Positions 20,168-28,275 of a DNA stretch of 64,000 nucleotides are shown one piece after another. The translations under genes and the position numbers were made by a program. This DNA comes from Candidatus Omnitrophota bacterium (GTDB taxonomy: Bacteria > Hinthialibacterota > Hinthialibacteria > Hinthialibacterales > Hinthialibacteraceae). The stretch covers positions 1-64,000 of the forward strand of contig QZKN01000002.1 of NCBI GenBank assembly GCA_003598175.1, read 5' to 3'. Each line of letters starts with the position of its first letter. Positions within the stretch are counted from its first letter, which is position 1. A model generated the notes under the pieces. That model saw only the letters and a list, made by a program, of their open reading frames with translations. It was not told where the DNA came from and did not search any database.

Positions 20168-20238
20168 ATCAGATGCAAAGGAAGGAAGGAAGGAAGGAGC
20201 AAAAAGACGGCCAGGAAAAGGGTGGTTTTGTGATTCAT
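20152..20238 (-). other. Signal-peptide ORF of the downstream secreted protein, frame-shifted
   Basis: An ATG at 20238 with a perfect GGAGG 7 nt upstream opens a 28-codon frame encoding a typical signal peptide (HKTTLFLAVFLLLPSFLP). It runs through the CCTT repeat and ends at TAG at 20152. The distance to the 20167 start is 71 nt, which is 1 nt short of being in frame; gaining one 4-nt unit or losing two restores the fusion. Confidence 0.75.
20178..20197. repeat. Tetranucleotide repeat (AAGG)5 / (CCTT)5
   Basis: Five perfect AAGG units on the plus strand, read as CCTT in the coding direction, placed inside a signal-peptide sequence. Tracts like this change length by polymerase slippage and are a well-known cause of phase variation in surface-protein genes. 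Confidence 0.9.
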
Positions 20239-20398
20239 GTCGAGACCTCCTAAATTGATTTAATTTATCCTATCATATTTGAAACCATGCCGTCAATATT
20301 ACTTGATATATTTTGAAGAAAAATTTAAAATCGGAAACAGATTTGATTATCGGTAGGAAATTCATATGTTCTTCTAAATCAAGCTGTTACGTATGGAG

Positions 20399-20461
20399 GT
20401 AAAGCAATGCGGGCAGGATGCCCGCGCTCCGACCATAACGCTCCGACTGGAACGCTCCGAC
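20399..20461. repeat. Intergenic GC-rich repeat element
   Basis: Begins GGTAAAGCAATGC, has a palindromic core GCGGGCAGGATGCCCGC and ends with three spaced copies of CGCTCCGAC. It matches the style of the elements at 60393-60449. The ORF track extends the downstream nuclease gene through it, which is why the start of that gene was moved to 20480. Confidence 0.75.
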
Positions 20462-20479
20462 AATAAAGGAAACAAGCCG

Positions 20480-21538
20480 ATGAAACACGAGTATGCCATC
20501 TTTGACAGCGCCTGGAAAGAAATTCTGGAAGCGCATTTCCCATCGTTCATCCAATTCTTCTTCCCGGAAATCCACGATGAGATCGATTGGAAACACGGTC
20601 ATGAATTTCTGGACAAGGAGTTTCAAAAAATCGTCCGCGCGGCAAAAACCGGCAAACGTTTCGTCGATAAATTGATTAAAGTCTATCGGAAAACCGGCGA
20701 AGAAACATGGGTATTGATCCATATCGAAATGCAAACGCAAGTCGATCACGACCTGGCGGAACGGATCTATGTGTATAACTGCCTGGTTTATTTGCGGTAT
20801 AAACAAAAAGTCATGAGCATCGCAATATTGGGAGATGAAAATCCCCACTGGCGACCGGACCGATTCGACTATACTATATGGGGTAGTCAGGCGTTTCTGC
20901 GATTTCGAACCGTGAAATTATTGGATTACCGGATTGGCATCGAAGACCTGCAAACCGGTTCGAATCCATTCGCTTTCTTCGTGGTTGCCCATCTCAAGAC
21001 ATTGGAAACCCAAAAGGATTTGGGTAAACGCCTGGAATGGAAAACGGCAATCACGAAACGAATGGTGGAACTGGGAATGCCGGAAGCGGAAGCCGCCTCG
21101 TTATTCCGGTTCATCGATTTTTTGATGTATTTGCCCGAAGATTTGGAAATGGAATTAACGGAAATCATTCATCAATATCAGGAGGAAAAAAAAATGCCGT
21201 TCATTGCTCCGTTTGAAGAACTGGCCATGAAAAAAGGATTTCAAGAAGGGAAAAATGAAGGTTGGCAAGAAGGCAGACAAGAAGGCAGACAAGAAGGCAG
21301 ACAAGAAGGCAGACAAGAAGGCAGGCAAGAAGGCAGACAAGAAGGTAGGCAAGAAGGCAGCCTTCAGGTATCTCGTGAAGCCGTAATCGACATATTAAAC
21401 ATGCGATTCGCGAAAATTCCTTACTCTGTAAATGAATCGATCCAAAACATCAACCATTTATCACGGTTACGGGATTTGCGCAAATATGCAATCGCATCCC
21501 AATCACTTGAAGAGTTCACTCAATTATTGGAAAAATAG
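20480..21538 (+). CDS. Rpn-family recombination-promoting nuclease, copy 2, with repetitive linker
   Basis: 352 residues from the ATG at 20480, with AAAGGA at good distance. It is a clear paralogue of the 17373-18335 protein; the N-terminal blocks FDSAWKEILEAHFPSFIQFF and HEFLDKEFQKIVRAAKTGK are nearly identical. The core strand reads VLIHIEMQTQ. Between the nuclease domain and the conserved tail is a run of about eight QEGR units coded by a 12-bp tandem repeat, absent from copy 1, which should form a charged helix or flexible arm of variable length. The 20393 start of the ORF track lies in an intergenic repeat and is rejected. Confidence 0.85.
   Translation: MKHEYAIFDSAWKEILEAHFPSFIQFFFPEIHDEIDWKHGHEFLDKEFQKIVRAAKTGKRFVDKLIKVYRKTGEETWVLIHIEMQTQVDHDLAERIYVYNCLVYLRYKQKVMSIAILGDENPHWRPDRFDYTIWGSQAFLRFRTVKLLDYRIGIEDLQTGSNPFAFFVVAHLKTLETQKDLGKRLEWKTAITKRMVELGMPEAEAASLFRFIDFLMYLPEDLEMELTEIIHQYQEEKKMPFIAPFEELAMKKGFQEGKNEGWQEGRQEGRQEGRQEGRQEGRQEGRQEGRQEGSLQVSREAVIDILNMRFAKIPYSVNESIQNINHLSRLRDLRKYAIASQSLEEFTQLLEK
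21266..21361 (+). repeat. 12-bp coding tandem repeat (CAAGAAGGCAGA)8
   Basis: Eight in-frame copies of CAAGAAGGCAGA with a few third-position changes. Because the unit is a multiple of three, copy changes would lengthen or shorten the QEGR arm without breaking the frame. Confidence 0.92.
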
Positions 21539-21776
21539 ATTTTCCCTCCCGATTTTAGGCATCCGAGGATGGGGAATGATTCATTTATCCCCCGCAAAAG
21601 TATAATATATGGTTGGAAGAGATTGCAACTGAATCGATTCTGTGGTCAAATAGAGTGGTCTATCACATTACAAGGCCTTAAGGGTGCTGAATACGCCGGG
21701 ATACCAGTCATCCATTCATGTTTTAGCATCGTTAGGTGCGCAACACTTCAAAAAAAAGAAATGGGGAGTGAGAAGA

Positions 21777-22112
21777 ATGCGCATAATCAAAAAAACTCAA
21801 GGTGATGTGGTTATGCTGACCGTATCGGGAGCGATTTCGTTTATGGATACGTCCACATTAAAAACGATGCTGCATCGCCTGGCGCACGAGGGGAAAAAAA
21901 AGATCATCGTGGACTGCAAAGAGATGGACAGCCTGAACAGTATTGCGCTCGGTATTTTTTTAAAAGCGTATAAATCCATGCAGGAAGGGTCCATTGCTTT
22001 CGCGAATGTGAATCCTCACGTGCAGAAAGTTTTTCACGATACCAATCTCGACAGCATATTTCCACTCTATAATTCGATTGAAGAGGCGTTGGATTTTTAC
22101 AAACATGCGTAG
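21777..22112 (+). CDS. STAS-domain anti-sigma factor antagonist-like protein
   Basis: 111 residues, a single STAS domain: VVMLTVSGAISFMDTSTL, then KKIIVDCKEMDSLNSIALGI, where the last block carries the serine region that partner kinases phosphorylate in SpoIIAA-type proteins. Such proteins bind anti-sigma kinases and free sigma factors or other targets. No kinase or phosphatase gene is adjacent. The start at 21777 fits the domain; a GGGGAGTGAGAAGA lies before it, and the 31-residue extension in the ORF track is not domain-like. Two more STAS proteins occur in the window (14830 and 49510). Confidence 0.8.
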   Translation: MRIIKKTQGDVVMLTVSGAISFMDTSTLKTMLHRLAHEGKKKIIVDCKEMDSLNSIALGIFLKAYKSMQEGSIAFANVNPHVQKVFHDTNLDSIFPLYNSIEEALDFYKHA

Positions 22113-22206
22113 GATAAATCCTATTTTATAATCCATCGTTCGATCACGCTATGGATGGACAAAATAATCACGACTCATCCTATAATTTCTTCGATGCGAA
22201 AGGGAA

Positions 22207-23013
22207 TTGCACAACCAATCCCTCGAAACACTCCTTGATCCCGGATTGACCGAAATGCCCTTACTTCATACGGAAGCATTGACCTTGCGCCGCCGCCGCA
22301 CGCGCGACGCCGACGCCTTGATCACATTATTCTGCCGCCAATACGGCAAGATCACCGCTTCCGCCCGTAGCGTCATGAAAACCACCAGCCGCCTGGCGGG
22401 AGTCACCCAACCTTTTCATTATTTAAACGTGGTGCTCTACGCCAAAAATGAGAGCCAGGATATTTGGACGTTGACGCAGGTTGCTCTGATCCACCGCTTC
22501 GCTTCGCTGCAAAACGATTTGTGGAAGATGGCGTTCGCATCATGCCTCTGCGAATGGATGGATTTACTCAGCGAGGAATTCGAATCGAATATGCGGGTGT
22601 GGGATTTACTGCTGGATGCCTTTCAACGCTGGGAAACCAACATGCCGGCGCAGGAAGAACTGTTTTTTTATCAGTGGCATTTGCTGGCGGACGCGGGATG
22701 GCAACCGGAAATCCGCCAATGTGTGTTATCCGGCAAAAAAGAGGAATCCGGGTGGATTTATCTGCCGCAGGAAGGAGGAATCGCCGCTCGCGGCCTGACT
22801 ACGGGAGGATTGGAAATCAGCGGCGGCGCCGTGCAGGCGCTCAGAAGAATCGCAGATTCCAACCATCCCCCCAACCATCGCTTGTCCATTGCGCAAAAAA
22901 ACGAAATCAACCTGCTGCTGAAACGGCATCTCGAATTTCATGGCGGCGGGCAATCGCGATCCAGCTTGTTTCTTGATAAACTATTTGAAGGAAAAAGCAA
23001 CTTTACTGATTGA
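22207..23013 (+). CDS. recO: DNA repair protein RecO
   Basis: 268 residues, the normal size for RecO, which loads RecA onto single-stranded DNA together with RecR. The N-terminal OB-fold shows ALTLRRRRTRDADALITLF and CRQYGKITASARSV; the C-terminal helical part ends LLKRHLEFHGGGQSRSSLFL, like the family. The zinc-binding cysteines of many RecO proteins are not evident. The start is a TTG at 22207 behind AAAGGGAA at rather short spacing; an ATG at 22255 is an alternative that would still keep the OB-fold. Its last 11 nt overlap a pseudopilin remnant on the other strand. Confidence 0.82.
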   Translation: MHNQSLETLLDPGLTEMPLLHTEALTLRRRRTRDADALITLFCRQYGKITASARSVMKTTSRLAGVTQPFHYLNVVLYAKNESQDIWTLTQVALIHRFASLQNDLWKMAFASCLCEWMDLLSEEFESNMRVWDLLLDAFQRWETNMPAQEELFFYQWHLLADAGWQPEIRQCVLSGKKEESGWIYLPQEGGIAARGLTTGGLEISGGAVQALRRIADSNHPPNHRLSIAQKNEINLLLKRHLEFHGGGQSRSSLFLDKLFEGKSNFTD

Positions 23014-23071
23014 TCCCGCCGCCGCCACGCAACGTGATGTCGCCGGTGCTGACCAGGCCATTGCTCGAAGG
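23003..23071 (-). pseudogene. C-terminal remnant of a pseudopilin gene
   Basis: On the minus strand 22 codons read SNGLVSTGDITLRGGGGINQ before a stop, almost identical to the end of the pseudopilin at 47396-48028 (SNGLVSAGDITLRGGGG...). The nucleotide match continues a few bases past the stop. No N-terminal prepilin sequence remains upstream, and the remnant overlaps the last codons of recO. Confidence 0.72.
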
Positions 23072-23191
23072 CGAGATACAGGCGAATAAAAGCGTTTGCC
23101 ATGCTATGGAAATCACAAGATACGATGAAGATTATGAGGAAATCATCTACGGCCGCAATCCCCGCGAAAAAGCGCTGATCCCGGATACAAA

Positions 23192-23539
23192 TCACTCTTC
23201 GTCTTTTTCCAATCCACGAAAAACTACCGCCGCTTTTTTCCCCTTTTCGTCGGTCGAAATGCGGCATATCCGGCCCTCATAAATTGGGGGAATCCCGTCC
23301 CGCTCCGTTTCCCACATTTTTTTGAGTTCGAGATCCATGAATAGCGCCAAACGAATGGCGTTTCCAATTTCCAACTCTTCATCGGTATAAAAAGCGAGTC
23401 CTCCCACCAATACCGGACCAATATCAACCGTGATCCCCTCCTTCCATTCCCCCTCAAGAAACGTTTTTCCCTCTTCGAGGCTGTAAATGAAAGGAATATT
23501 GACAATTTCACGATCGAAAATACGCCGTTCTGCAGACAT
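23192..23539 (-). CDS. PilZ-like domain protein
   Basis: 115 residues. RRIFDREIVNIPFIYSLEEG at the N-terminus and GGLAFYTDEELEIGNAIRL in the middle give the PilZ beta-barrel pattern; in the family the first block carries the RxxxR motif that binds cyclic di-GMP, here RRIFDRE. The end is a charged tail. AGGTGA precedes the ATG. It resembles the C-terminal module of the STAS-PilZ fusion at 14830, so the two may answer the same second messenger. The short stretch between this gene and recO holds only the pseudopilin remnant and an unsupported plus-strand frame. Confidence 0.7.
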   Translation of the reverse strand: MSAERRIFDREIVNIPFIYSLEEGKTFLEGEWKEGITVDIGPVLVGGLAFYTDEELEIGNAIRLALFMDLELKKMWETERDGIPPIYEGRICRISTDEKGKKAAVVFRGLEKDEE

Positions 23540-23637
23540 TTTTTAGTTCACCTTTACGATTCCATGATATACAGTGCACCATTTTCCATCCGGAAAACGC
23601 CGTTGCCATTGCAGGTTAAGTGTAATGGGAAATACTT

Positions 23638-24717
23638 TCAATTCAATGGAGGCAACAACTCGATGGGATTCAATGCCTTGTCCAGCTCGCGAATTTCAAA
23701 ATGCAAAATCCCATTTTCCTGATCGGGAGTCCGGCCGGTGTTGCCGACTGTGGCAATTTGTTCTCCCCGTTTCACCTGCTGCCCGTTTTTCACTAAATTT
23801 TCGTTGTTGTTGGCATAAATCGTGCGAATTCCTTTTTTATTGATCTCTCCGTGATATAAAATGATGTAATTGCCGAAGCTGCTGCCCAGTTTCTGATCGC
23901 TGACTCCCGCCACCAATTGCACTTCGCCGTCCGCCGCCGCATACACCGGCATGCCGATCTCCGCGCCCAGATCGATGCCGGGATTGAAATCGAAGTCGCC
24001 CGTGGATGGATTAAAAGGGCGCACCACGCGGAAGGAATCTTTCAACGGCCATTGATATTTTAACGAACCGAATTGTTTCACGGCGCGTGGAAATTCCACG
24101 TCCTGCGCCGGAACGGATTTCTTTTGCGCCGAAGGCGTTTCAAGAGGTTTAGATGGGGGAGGCGTAATTTTCTCGATAACTCGTTTATCCTCTTTGGGCA
24201 AGTTAACGACCGGTTTTTCCGTGATCACAGTCACTTTTGTCGTTTCGACGTCCTTCACTTCCTTCGCGCGGGGAATCCAGAGGCTTTGCCATGCGCGCAG
24301 ATCTTTCGAATCGGTCAAATTGTTCGCTTCCTGCAGTTCCCGAGGGGTGATGTCGTAGGCTTTGGCGATGGCAAACAGGGTTTGACCGGGCTCGACCAGA
24401 TGATAAAGGCCGTCGGGTTTCACTTCTTCCGTTTTAATGAGGTCGACAAATTTGATTTCCGTCGCGCCGGGAACGAACAATCGCTTGTTTGCCGGCAGGA
24501 TTTGTTGGGGATCCTTGAGCCCGTTCACCCGTTGCAGGAGTTGGGGAGAAACCTCGTATGTTTTTGCTATGGCATACAGCGTTTCCCCCTCATTCGTGGT
24601 GTGCATCACGCCATCCATTACATATACGTCAGAAATGGTTTTAGGGCCGGTTGTCGTGCAGGCGACAAAAACAAGCCCTACAAGAAATAAAAGCGGGAAT
24701 AGAACAATACGATACAT
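23638..24717 (-). CDS. Lipoprotein with two LysM domains and a degenerate LytM (M23) domain
   Basis: 359 residues. The signal ends in a lipobox, LVGLVFVAC, so the mature protein is lipid-anchored. Two LysM repeats follow (TTNEGETLYAIAKTYEVSP; HLVEPGQTLFAIAKAYDIT), then a proline-rich linker and a C-terminal M23 domain (FNPGIDLGAEIGMPVYAAAD, ILHFEIRE). At least two zinc ligands of active M23 enzymes seem lost: the first histidine position reads FNPGID and the YAH position reads YANNN. This is the pattern of NlpD/EnvC-type proteins, which activate cell-wall amidases rather than cut peptidoglycan. Its role is therefore likely in cell separation or wall remodelling. Confidence 0.83.
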   Translation of the reverse strand: MYRIVLFPLLFLVGLVFVACTTTGPKTISDVYVMDGVMHTTNEGETLYAIAKTYEVSPQLLQRVNGLKDPQQILPANKRLFVPGATEIKFVDLIKTEEVKPDGLYHLVEPGQTLFAIAKAYDITPRELQEANNLTDSKDLRAWQSLWIPRAKEVKDVETTKVTVITEKPVVNLPKEDKRVIEKITPPPSKPLETPSAQKKSVPAQDVEFPRAVKQFGSLKYQWPLKDSFRVVRPFNPSTGDFDFNPGIDLGAEIGMPVYAAADGEVQLVAGVSDQKLGSSFGNYIILYHGEINKKGIRTIYANNNENLVKNGQQVKRGEQIATVGNTGRTPDQENGILHFEIRELDKALNPIELLPPLN

Positions 24718-24810
24718 GATGACTCAACCCCTTCGGTTTAAATGACAAATCACAATCGCTGATCACGAATCCGGCGACCGGAAAATCATGAGCAAACGAC
24801 TTAACTATAA

Positions 24811-25530
24811 CTACGGTTCGCCGATCGCGGAAGCAACAGATTCCGTTGGGTTTTCCGTCTGGATCGATTCCTGCCGTTTACACATTCGCACGATGCGAAA
24901 AAAATCAAAAATATCTTCGCATTCAATCTCTTGAAATCCGGAAATTTTTCCTAGTTGATTCCATTCTTCGTCAGTCAACCATTGCGAGGATATTTTTTCA
25001 TTCGCGGTAAGGAAAATCGCTTCTCCCTCAGCCCCGAGAAGTGGAAAGATTTGCTGAAGAGCCAGTTTTTGATCCGCCCGATTCAGCGTAACCATCATGA
25101 AACTGGATATGATTTTGTCGAAGGATATTCGTAGAGGCAGATAGCGGCAATCCCCGACGATGAAATGGATATGGCGAGAGCCATGGTTTTTTTTCTTCGC
25201 CGGCTGAATCATCCCCAGCGACAGATCCAATCCTACGATCAACTTGGATTTCGTGGCGGCCAATTGGGTCAGAATCCCGGTTCCGCACCCGAGATCCAAA
25301 ATGCGATCTTCCACGTGGATGTAGGAATCCACCAAATGCGCCGCAGCTTGTTGATAGTCAGCGATCTGTTCGGTATAGAGACGATCGTAAATTCGCCCGA
25401 TGATGTTGTAAAATCGCCTGACCCGGATGGTATTCCGGGAACAGATATTTCTTCCGGCGTAACGAAAGACCATTCGACCCCAAAAGCGTTTCAACAATGG
25501 TTGGAAAAAAAACGATTTCTTTTCATTCAT
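24811..25530 (-). CDS. Class I SAM-dependent methyltransferase
   Basis: About 239 residues with the Rossmann motif I ILDLGCGTGILTQLA near residue 80 and the acidic end of strand 2 (LIVGLDLSLGMI). YNIIGRIYDRLY ahead of it resembles the lead-in of UbiE/COQ5-type enzymes, so a lipid or quinone substrate is possible but unproven. The track starts at a TTG; the ATG at 25530 (MNEKKS) is the more ordinary choice although no ribosome site is evident. The last 20 residues are Glu/Thr/Ser-rich and probably disordered. Confidence 0.8.
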   Translation of the reverse strand: MNEKKSFFFQPLLKRFWGRMVFRYAGRNICSRNTIRVRRFYNIIGRIYDRLYTEQIADYQQAAAHLVDSYIHVEDRILDLGCGTGILTQLAATKSKLIVGLDLSLGMIQPAKKKNHGSRHIHFIVGDCRYLPLRISFDKIISSFMMVTLNRADQKLALQQIFPLLGAEGEAIFLTANEKISSQWLTDEEWNQLGKISGFQEIECEDIFDFFRIVRMCKRQESIQTENPTESVASAIGEP

Positions 25531-25691
25531 CGCAATCAATTAAATCCGTATCATATCAAGAACTTTTCCTGATGCCTGCAATCAATCAGGATCATATATA
25601 TTCGATAAGAATTTTAGTTCATCATACCGTATTCGTGAATCGTTGTTGAGTGATACAGGATTCAATCGCCATTGCCATTTGCATCATTATA

Positions 25692-26945
25692 TTATTGATG
25701 CAACACAAAGAAATCTCGTCGTTTTTCCGCGGTCGTATCATAGATCGTGCGAAACACATCTTCTTCGACCTGCGTCAACTCCTGTTTTCTCCGTTGCATG
25801 ACGCGCCGGGCCACCTGCATACACTTCTCGAACCGATATTCGACCATTCGTTCCGCTCCCCCCCACGAGAACGAAGGAATGTATTTCGGCGGGAATCCCG
25901 TGCCGAAGATATTGCAGCAGGTTCCGATAATCGTGCCGGTGTTGAACATGGAGTTGATTCCGCTTTTGGTGTGGTCGCCGATAGTGCTGCCGACAAACAG
26001 GCTGCCGGTCGATACGGGTTCGCCATTAATGAAACAACGAACGATCCCGTAATCGTTTTTCAGATCGCTGTTATTGGAATCCGCGCCGAGATTAACCCAC
26101 TGCCCCAAATAGGCATGGCCGAGAAATCCTTCATGCTGTTTGTTGCTATAGGAATGAACAATGCTTTCTTCCACCTCGCCGCCGATTTTACAAAACTCGC
26201 CGATGCTGGTTCCTTCATAAATTTTTGCCGCAATCTTGACCATACTTTCCTGGCCGATATAACAAGGACCTTCAATCACGGCTTGCGGATAAATTTTGGC
26301 GTTCCGGTCAATGATCACCGGCCCACCTTCGGCGTCGATGACTACGCCGGGTTTGACCGATGCGCCCTCCGCGATGGTAATTTGTTCCGGCGCCAGCAGA
26401 TGCACGCCCTCATACACCTTTCCGTCTTTCGCTCCGTTGCAGCCGAGTTCCTTGGCATCCACCTCGATTTGGGCGGCGTTGTTCTGAATCAGATCCCACG
26501 GATAATTGATCACGACGGCTTCGATTTCCTGCGCAGGCAATCCCAAAAACGGTCCTACCGATAGCGGATTGTTCCAATCGATTTTGGCGAAGTGCTGGCC
26601 GGAAAGCCGGGCGGCGACCAATGTGTCGCCGCAGTGAAACACTTGATCTTCGCCCTCGGGAGAAATCGCATGCGCCAGTTTTTTATTCCAAATCACACGT
26701 CCGTTTAACAGCAGACCTCTATCGCCAAAACCACCGTTTACCTTTTCGGTTCCTTTCTGCTGTTTGACCAGTTTGGCGAGATAATTTCGCACGTGAAAGG
26801 CAATTTGAACGGTGGGATAACAAGCCGCCGCCTTTTCCCACAGCAAACGAATCCCGCAACGCAAATCATAGACGGGCCGGTTCAAGGTAAGTGGATTGAT
26901 ATTACAAAATCCCGCATCTTCGAACAGAATGATTTGATTAACCAT
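25692..26945 (-). CDS. GlmU-family sugar nucleotidyltransferase/acetyltransferase
   Basis: 417 residues. The N-terminal part (IILFEDAGFCNINPLTLNRP) matches the alternative GlmU family seen in Bacteroidetes and others, where a short nucleotidyltransferase-like domain precedes a left-handed beta-helix. The helix is visible as hexapeptide repeats (ASVKPGVVIDAEGGPVIID through GTSIGEFCKIGG). Such proteins are proposed to make UDP-N-acetylglucosamine from glucosamine-1-phosphate. The ATG at 26945 has GGAGAGG at 7 nt and is preferred over the 17-residue longer track start. It lies 86 nt after nagB on the same strand, which fits an amino-sugar unit. Confidence 0.82.
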   Translation of the reverse strand: MVNQIILFEDAGFCNINPLTLNRPVYDLRCGIRLLWEKAAACYPTVQIAFHVRNYLAKLVKQQKGTEKVNGGFGDRGLLLNGRVIWNKKLAHAISPEGEDQVFHCGDTLVAARLSGQHFAKIDWNNPLSVGPFLGLPAQEIEAVVINYPWDLIQNNAAQIEVDAKELGCNGAKDGKVYEGVHLLAPEQITIAEGASVKPGVVIDAEGGPVIIDRNAKIYPQAVIEGPCYIGQESMVKIAAKIYEGTSIGEFCKIGGEVEESIVHSYSNKQHEGFLGHAYLGQWVNLGADSNNSDLKNDYGIVRCFINGEPVSTGSLFVGSTIGDHTKSGINSMFNTGTIIGTCCNIFGTGFPPKYIPSFSWGGAERMVEYRFEKCMQVARRVMQRRKQELTQVEEDVFRTIYDTTAEKRRDFFVLHQ

Positions 26946-27031
26946 AGTTTTACCTCTCCAAAGATCGAATAGGGAGGCTGAACCTATCCGGATCAACCTC
27001 CGCCATTTGATTGCAAGCGAGCGGATTATTT

Positions 27032-27799
27032 TTATGGTTTGTTATCATAAACCCATTTATAATAATCGTATCGCTTCAATTTGGTCGCCGCCGGTTCATC
27101 CAAAATAAAGGTTGCCTGCGGATGCATTTGTAGAGCCGAAGCGGTGATTTCCGCCGTGATCGGCCCTTCGATCGCGCGAGCGATGGTCTCCGCCTTCTTT
27201 TCTCCATTGCAAAGGAGCAGGCAGTGGCCGGCTTCCATGATCGTGCCGACGCCCATCGTGATCGCATACCGCGGCACATCTTCTTTTTTCGCAAAGAAAC
27301 GGGCGTTGTCATCAATGGTTTCCTGCGTCAACGTCTTCATGCGAGTGCGGGATCCTAGCGAGGAACCCGGCTCATTGAAGGCGATGTGACCGTCGCCGCC
27401 AATCCCAAGAACCTGCAGGTCGATTCCTCCCGCTTTTTCGATCTCGTCTTCATACCATTCGCAGAATGCATCCACGTCAGGAGCTGTCCCGCTGGGAACG
27501 TGAATGTTTTGCGGCTGCACGTTGATGTGATTGAACAGATTATCGTGCATAAAATAATGATACGATTGATCGTGAGAAGGCGGCAAACCGCAGTATTCGT
27601 CAAGATTGAATGTGGTCACTTTGGAGAAATCCAATCCCTCATTTTTATGCATACGGATCAGTTCCTTATACAAACCGATGGGGGTGCTGCCGGTTGCCAG
27701 TCCCAGCACGCAATTGGGAATGTTCTTGACCAGATTTGCGACGATCAGGGCCGCTTCCTTGCTCATTGCCTCATAATCTTTTTTTATGATGACTTCCAT
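27032..27799 (-). CDS. nagB: Glucosamine-6-phosphate deaminase
   Basis: 255 residues, near the family's usual size. NagB interconverts glucosamine-6-phosphate with fructose-6-phosphate plus ammonia. Family blocks are LGLATGSTPIGLYKELI (phosphate binding), TTFNLDEYCGL with the catalytic aspartate, and LGIGGDGHIAFNEPGSSL with the Asp-His-Glu set. A strong AAGGAGAGGAG lies upstream of the ATG. It is followed by the GlmU-like gene, so the pair could feed UDP-GlcNAc synthesis or use amino sugars for growth; direction cannot be told from sequence. Confidence 0.95.
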   Translation of the reverse strand: MEVIIKKDYEAMSKEAALIVANLVKNIPNCVLGLATGSTPIGLYKELIRMHKNEGLDFSKVTTFNLDEYCGLPPSHDQSYHYFMHDNLFNHINVQPQNIHVPSGTAPDVDAFCEWYEDEIEKAGGIDLQVLGIGGDGHIAFNEPGSSLGSRTRMKTLTQETIDDNARFFAKKEDVPRYAITMGVGTIMEAGHCLLLCNGEKKAETIARAIEGPITAEITASALQMHPQATFILDEPAATKLKRYDYYKWVYDNKP

Positions 27800-28107
27800 C
27801 TCGAATCCTTACTCCTCTCCTTGATAAGTGATTGAACAAACGATGGTTCATCCTTTGTTCTCACCGATGCCGATGAAATTCTTTTCCAGCCAATAATAAA
27901 AGTGATTTTCATCAGTCAGGTATTTTCATCGAAAACATTGCAGCGGTGAAGGGATGGATCAAACCGCTCTGTTTTGGCCATTATTACGAGCGTTCCACGA
28001 ATTGGAATTTGAGTGTTCAATCCATATTCGCATTGATATTACGTCACCGCTGGCATCGGACGCAGTTTTTTGTATAATAACGCTGATTTCGAGAAAATAT
28101 GAAAACC

Positions 28108-28164
28108 GGGTAAAGCAGGCGTCTCGCCTGCGTCGTTCGCGCAAGCGGGACGCTGGCTTTACCC
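28108..28164. repeat. Intergenic palindromic element (GGTAAAGC type)
   Basis: Outer arms GGGTAAAGC and GCTTTACCC enclose two inner GC-rich hairpins of AGGCGTCTCGCCTGC type. It lies in the 476-nt gene-free stretch 27800-28275 between the divergent nagB and membrane-protein genes; nothing else was recognised there. Confidence 0.85.
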
Positions 28165-28275
28165 ATGACGCCAGTTTCAACGTGGTTTCTTTCATGAGTG
28201 GAAGTGAGCACAACATAGGAATTGATTATTTAGTTGAGGCCATGATAACGGTAATTGTTTTATAAATAACATCCA

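Noticed and set aside
17373-21538. Composite transposon formed by the two Rpn genes
   Set aside because: No terminal inverted repeats or target-site duplications were found at the outer ends; the genes lie in direct orientation and are only moderately similar.
22108-22132. Small hairpin TAGGAT-AA-ATCCTA after the STAS gene as a terminator
   Set aside because: Two-base loop cannot form and the T tract is short.
23010-23282. 90-residue plus-strand ORF after recO with a protein-like stretch (RYDEDYEEIIYGRNPREKAL)
   Set aside because: Its first third is antisense to the pseudopilin remnant and its end is antisense to the PilZ gene; only about 30 residues look real. It could be a remnant but cannot be supported.
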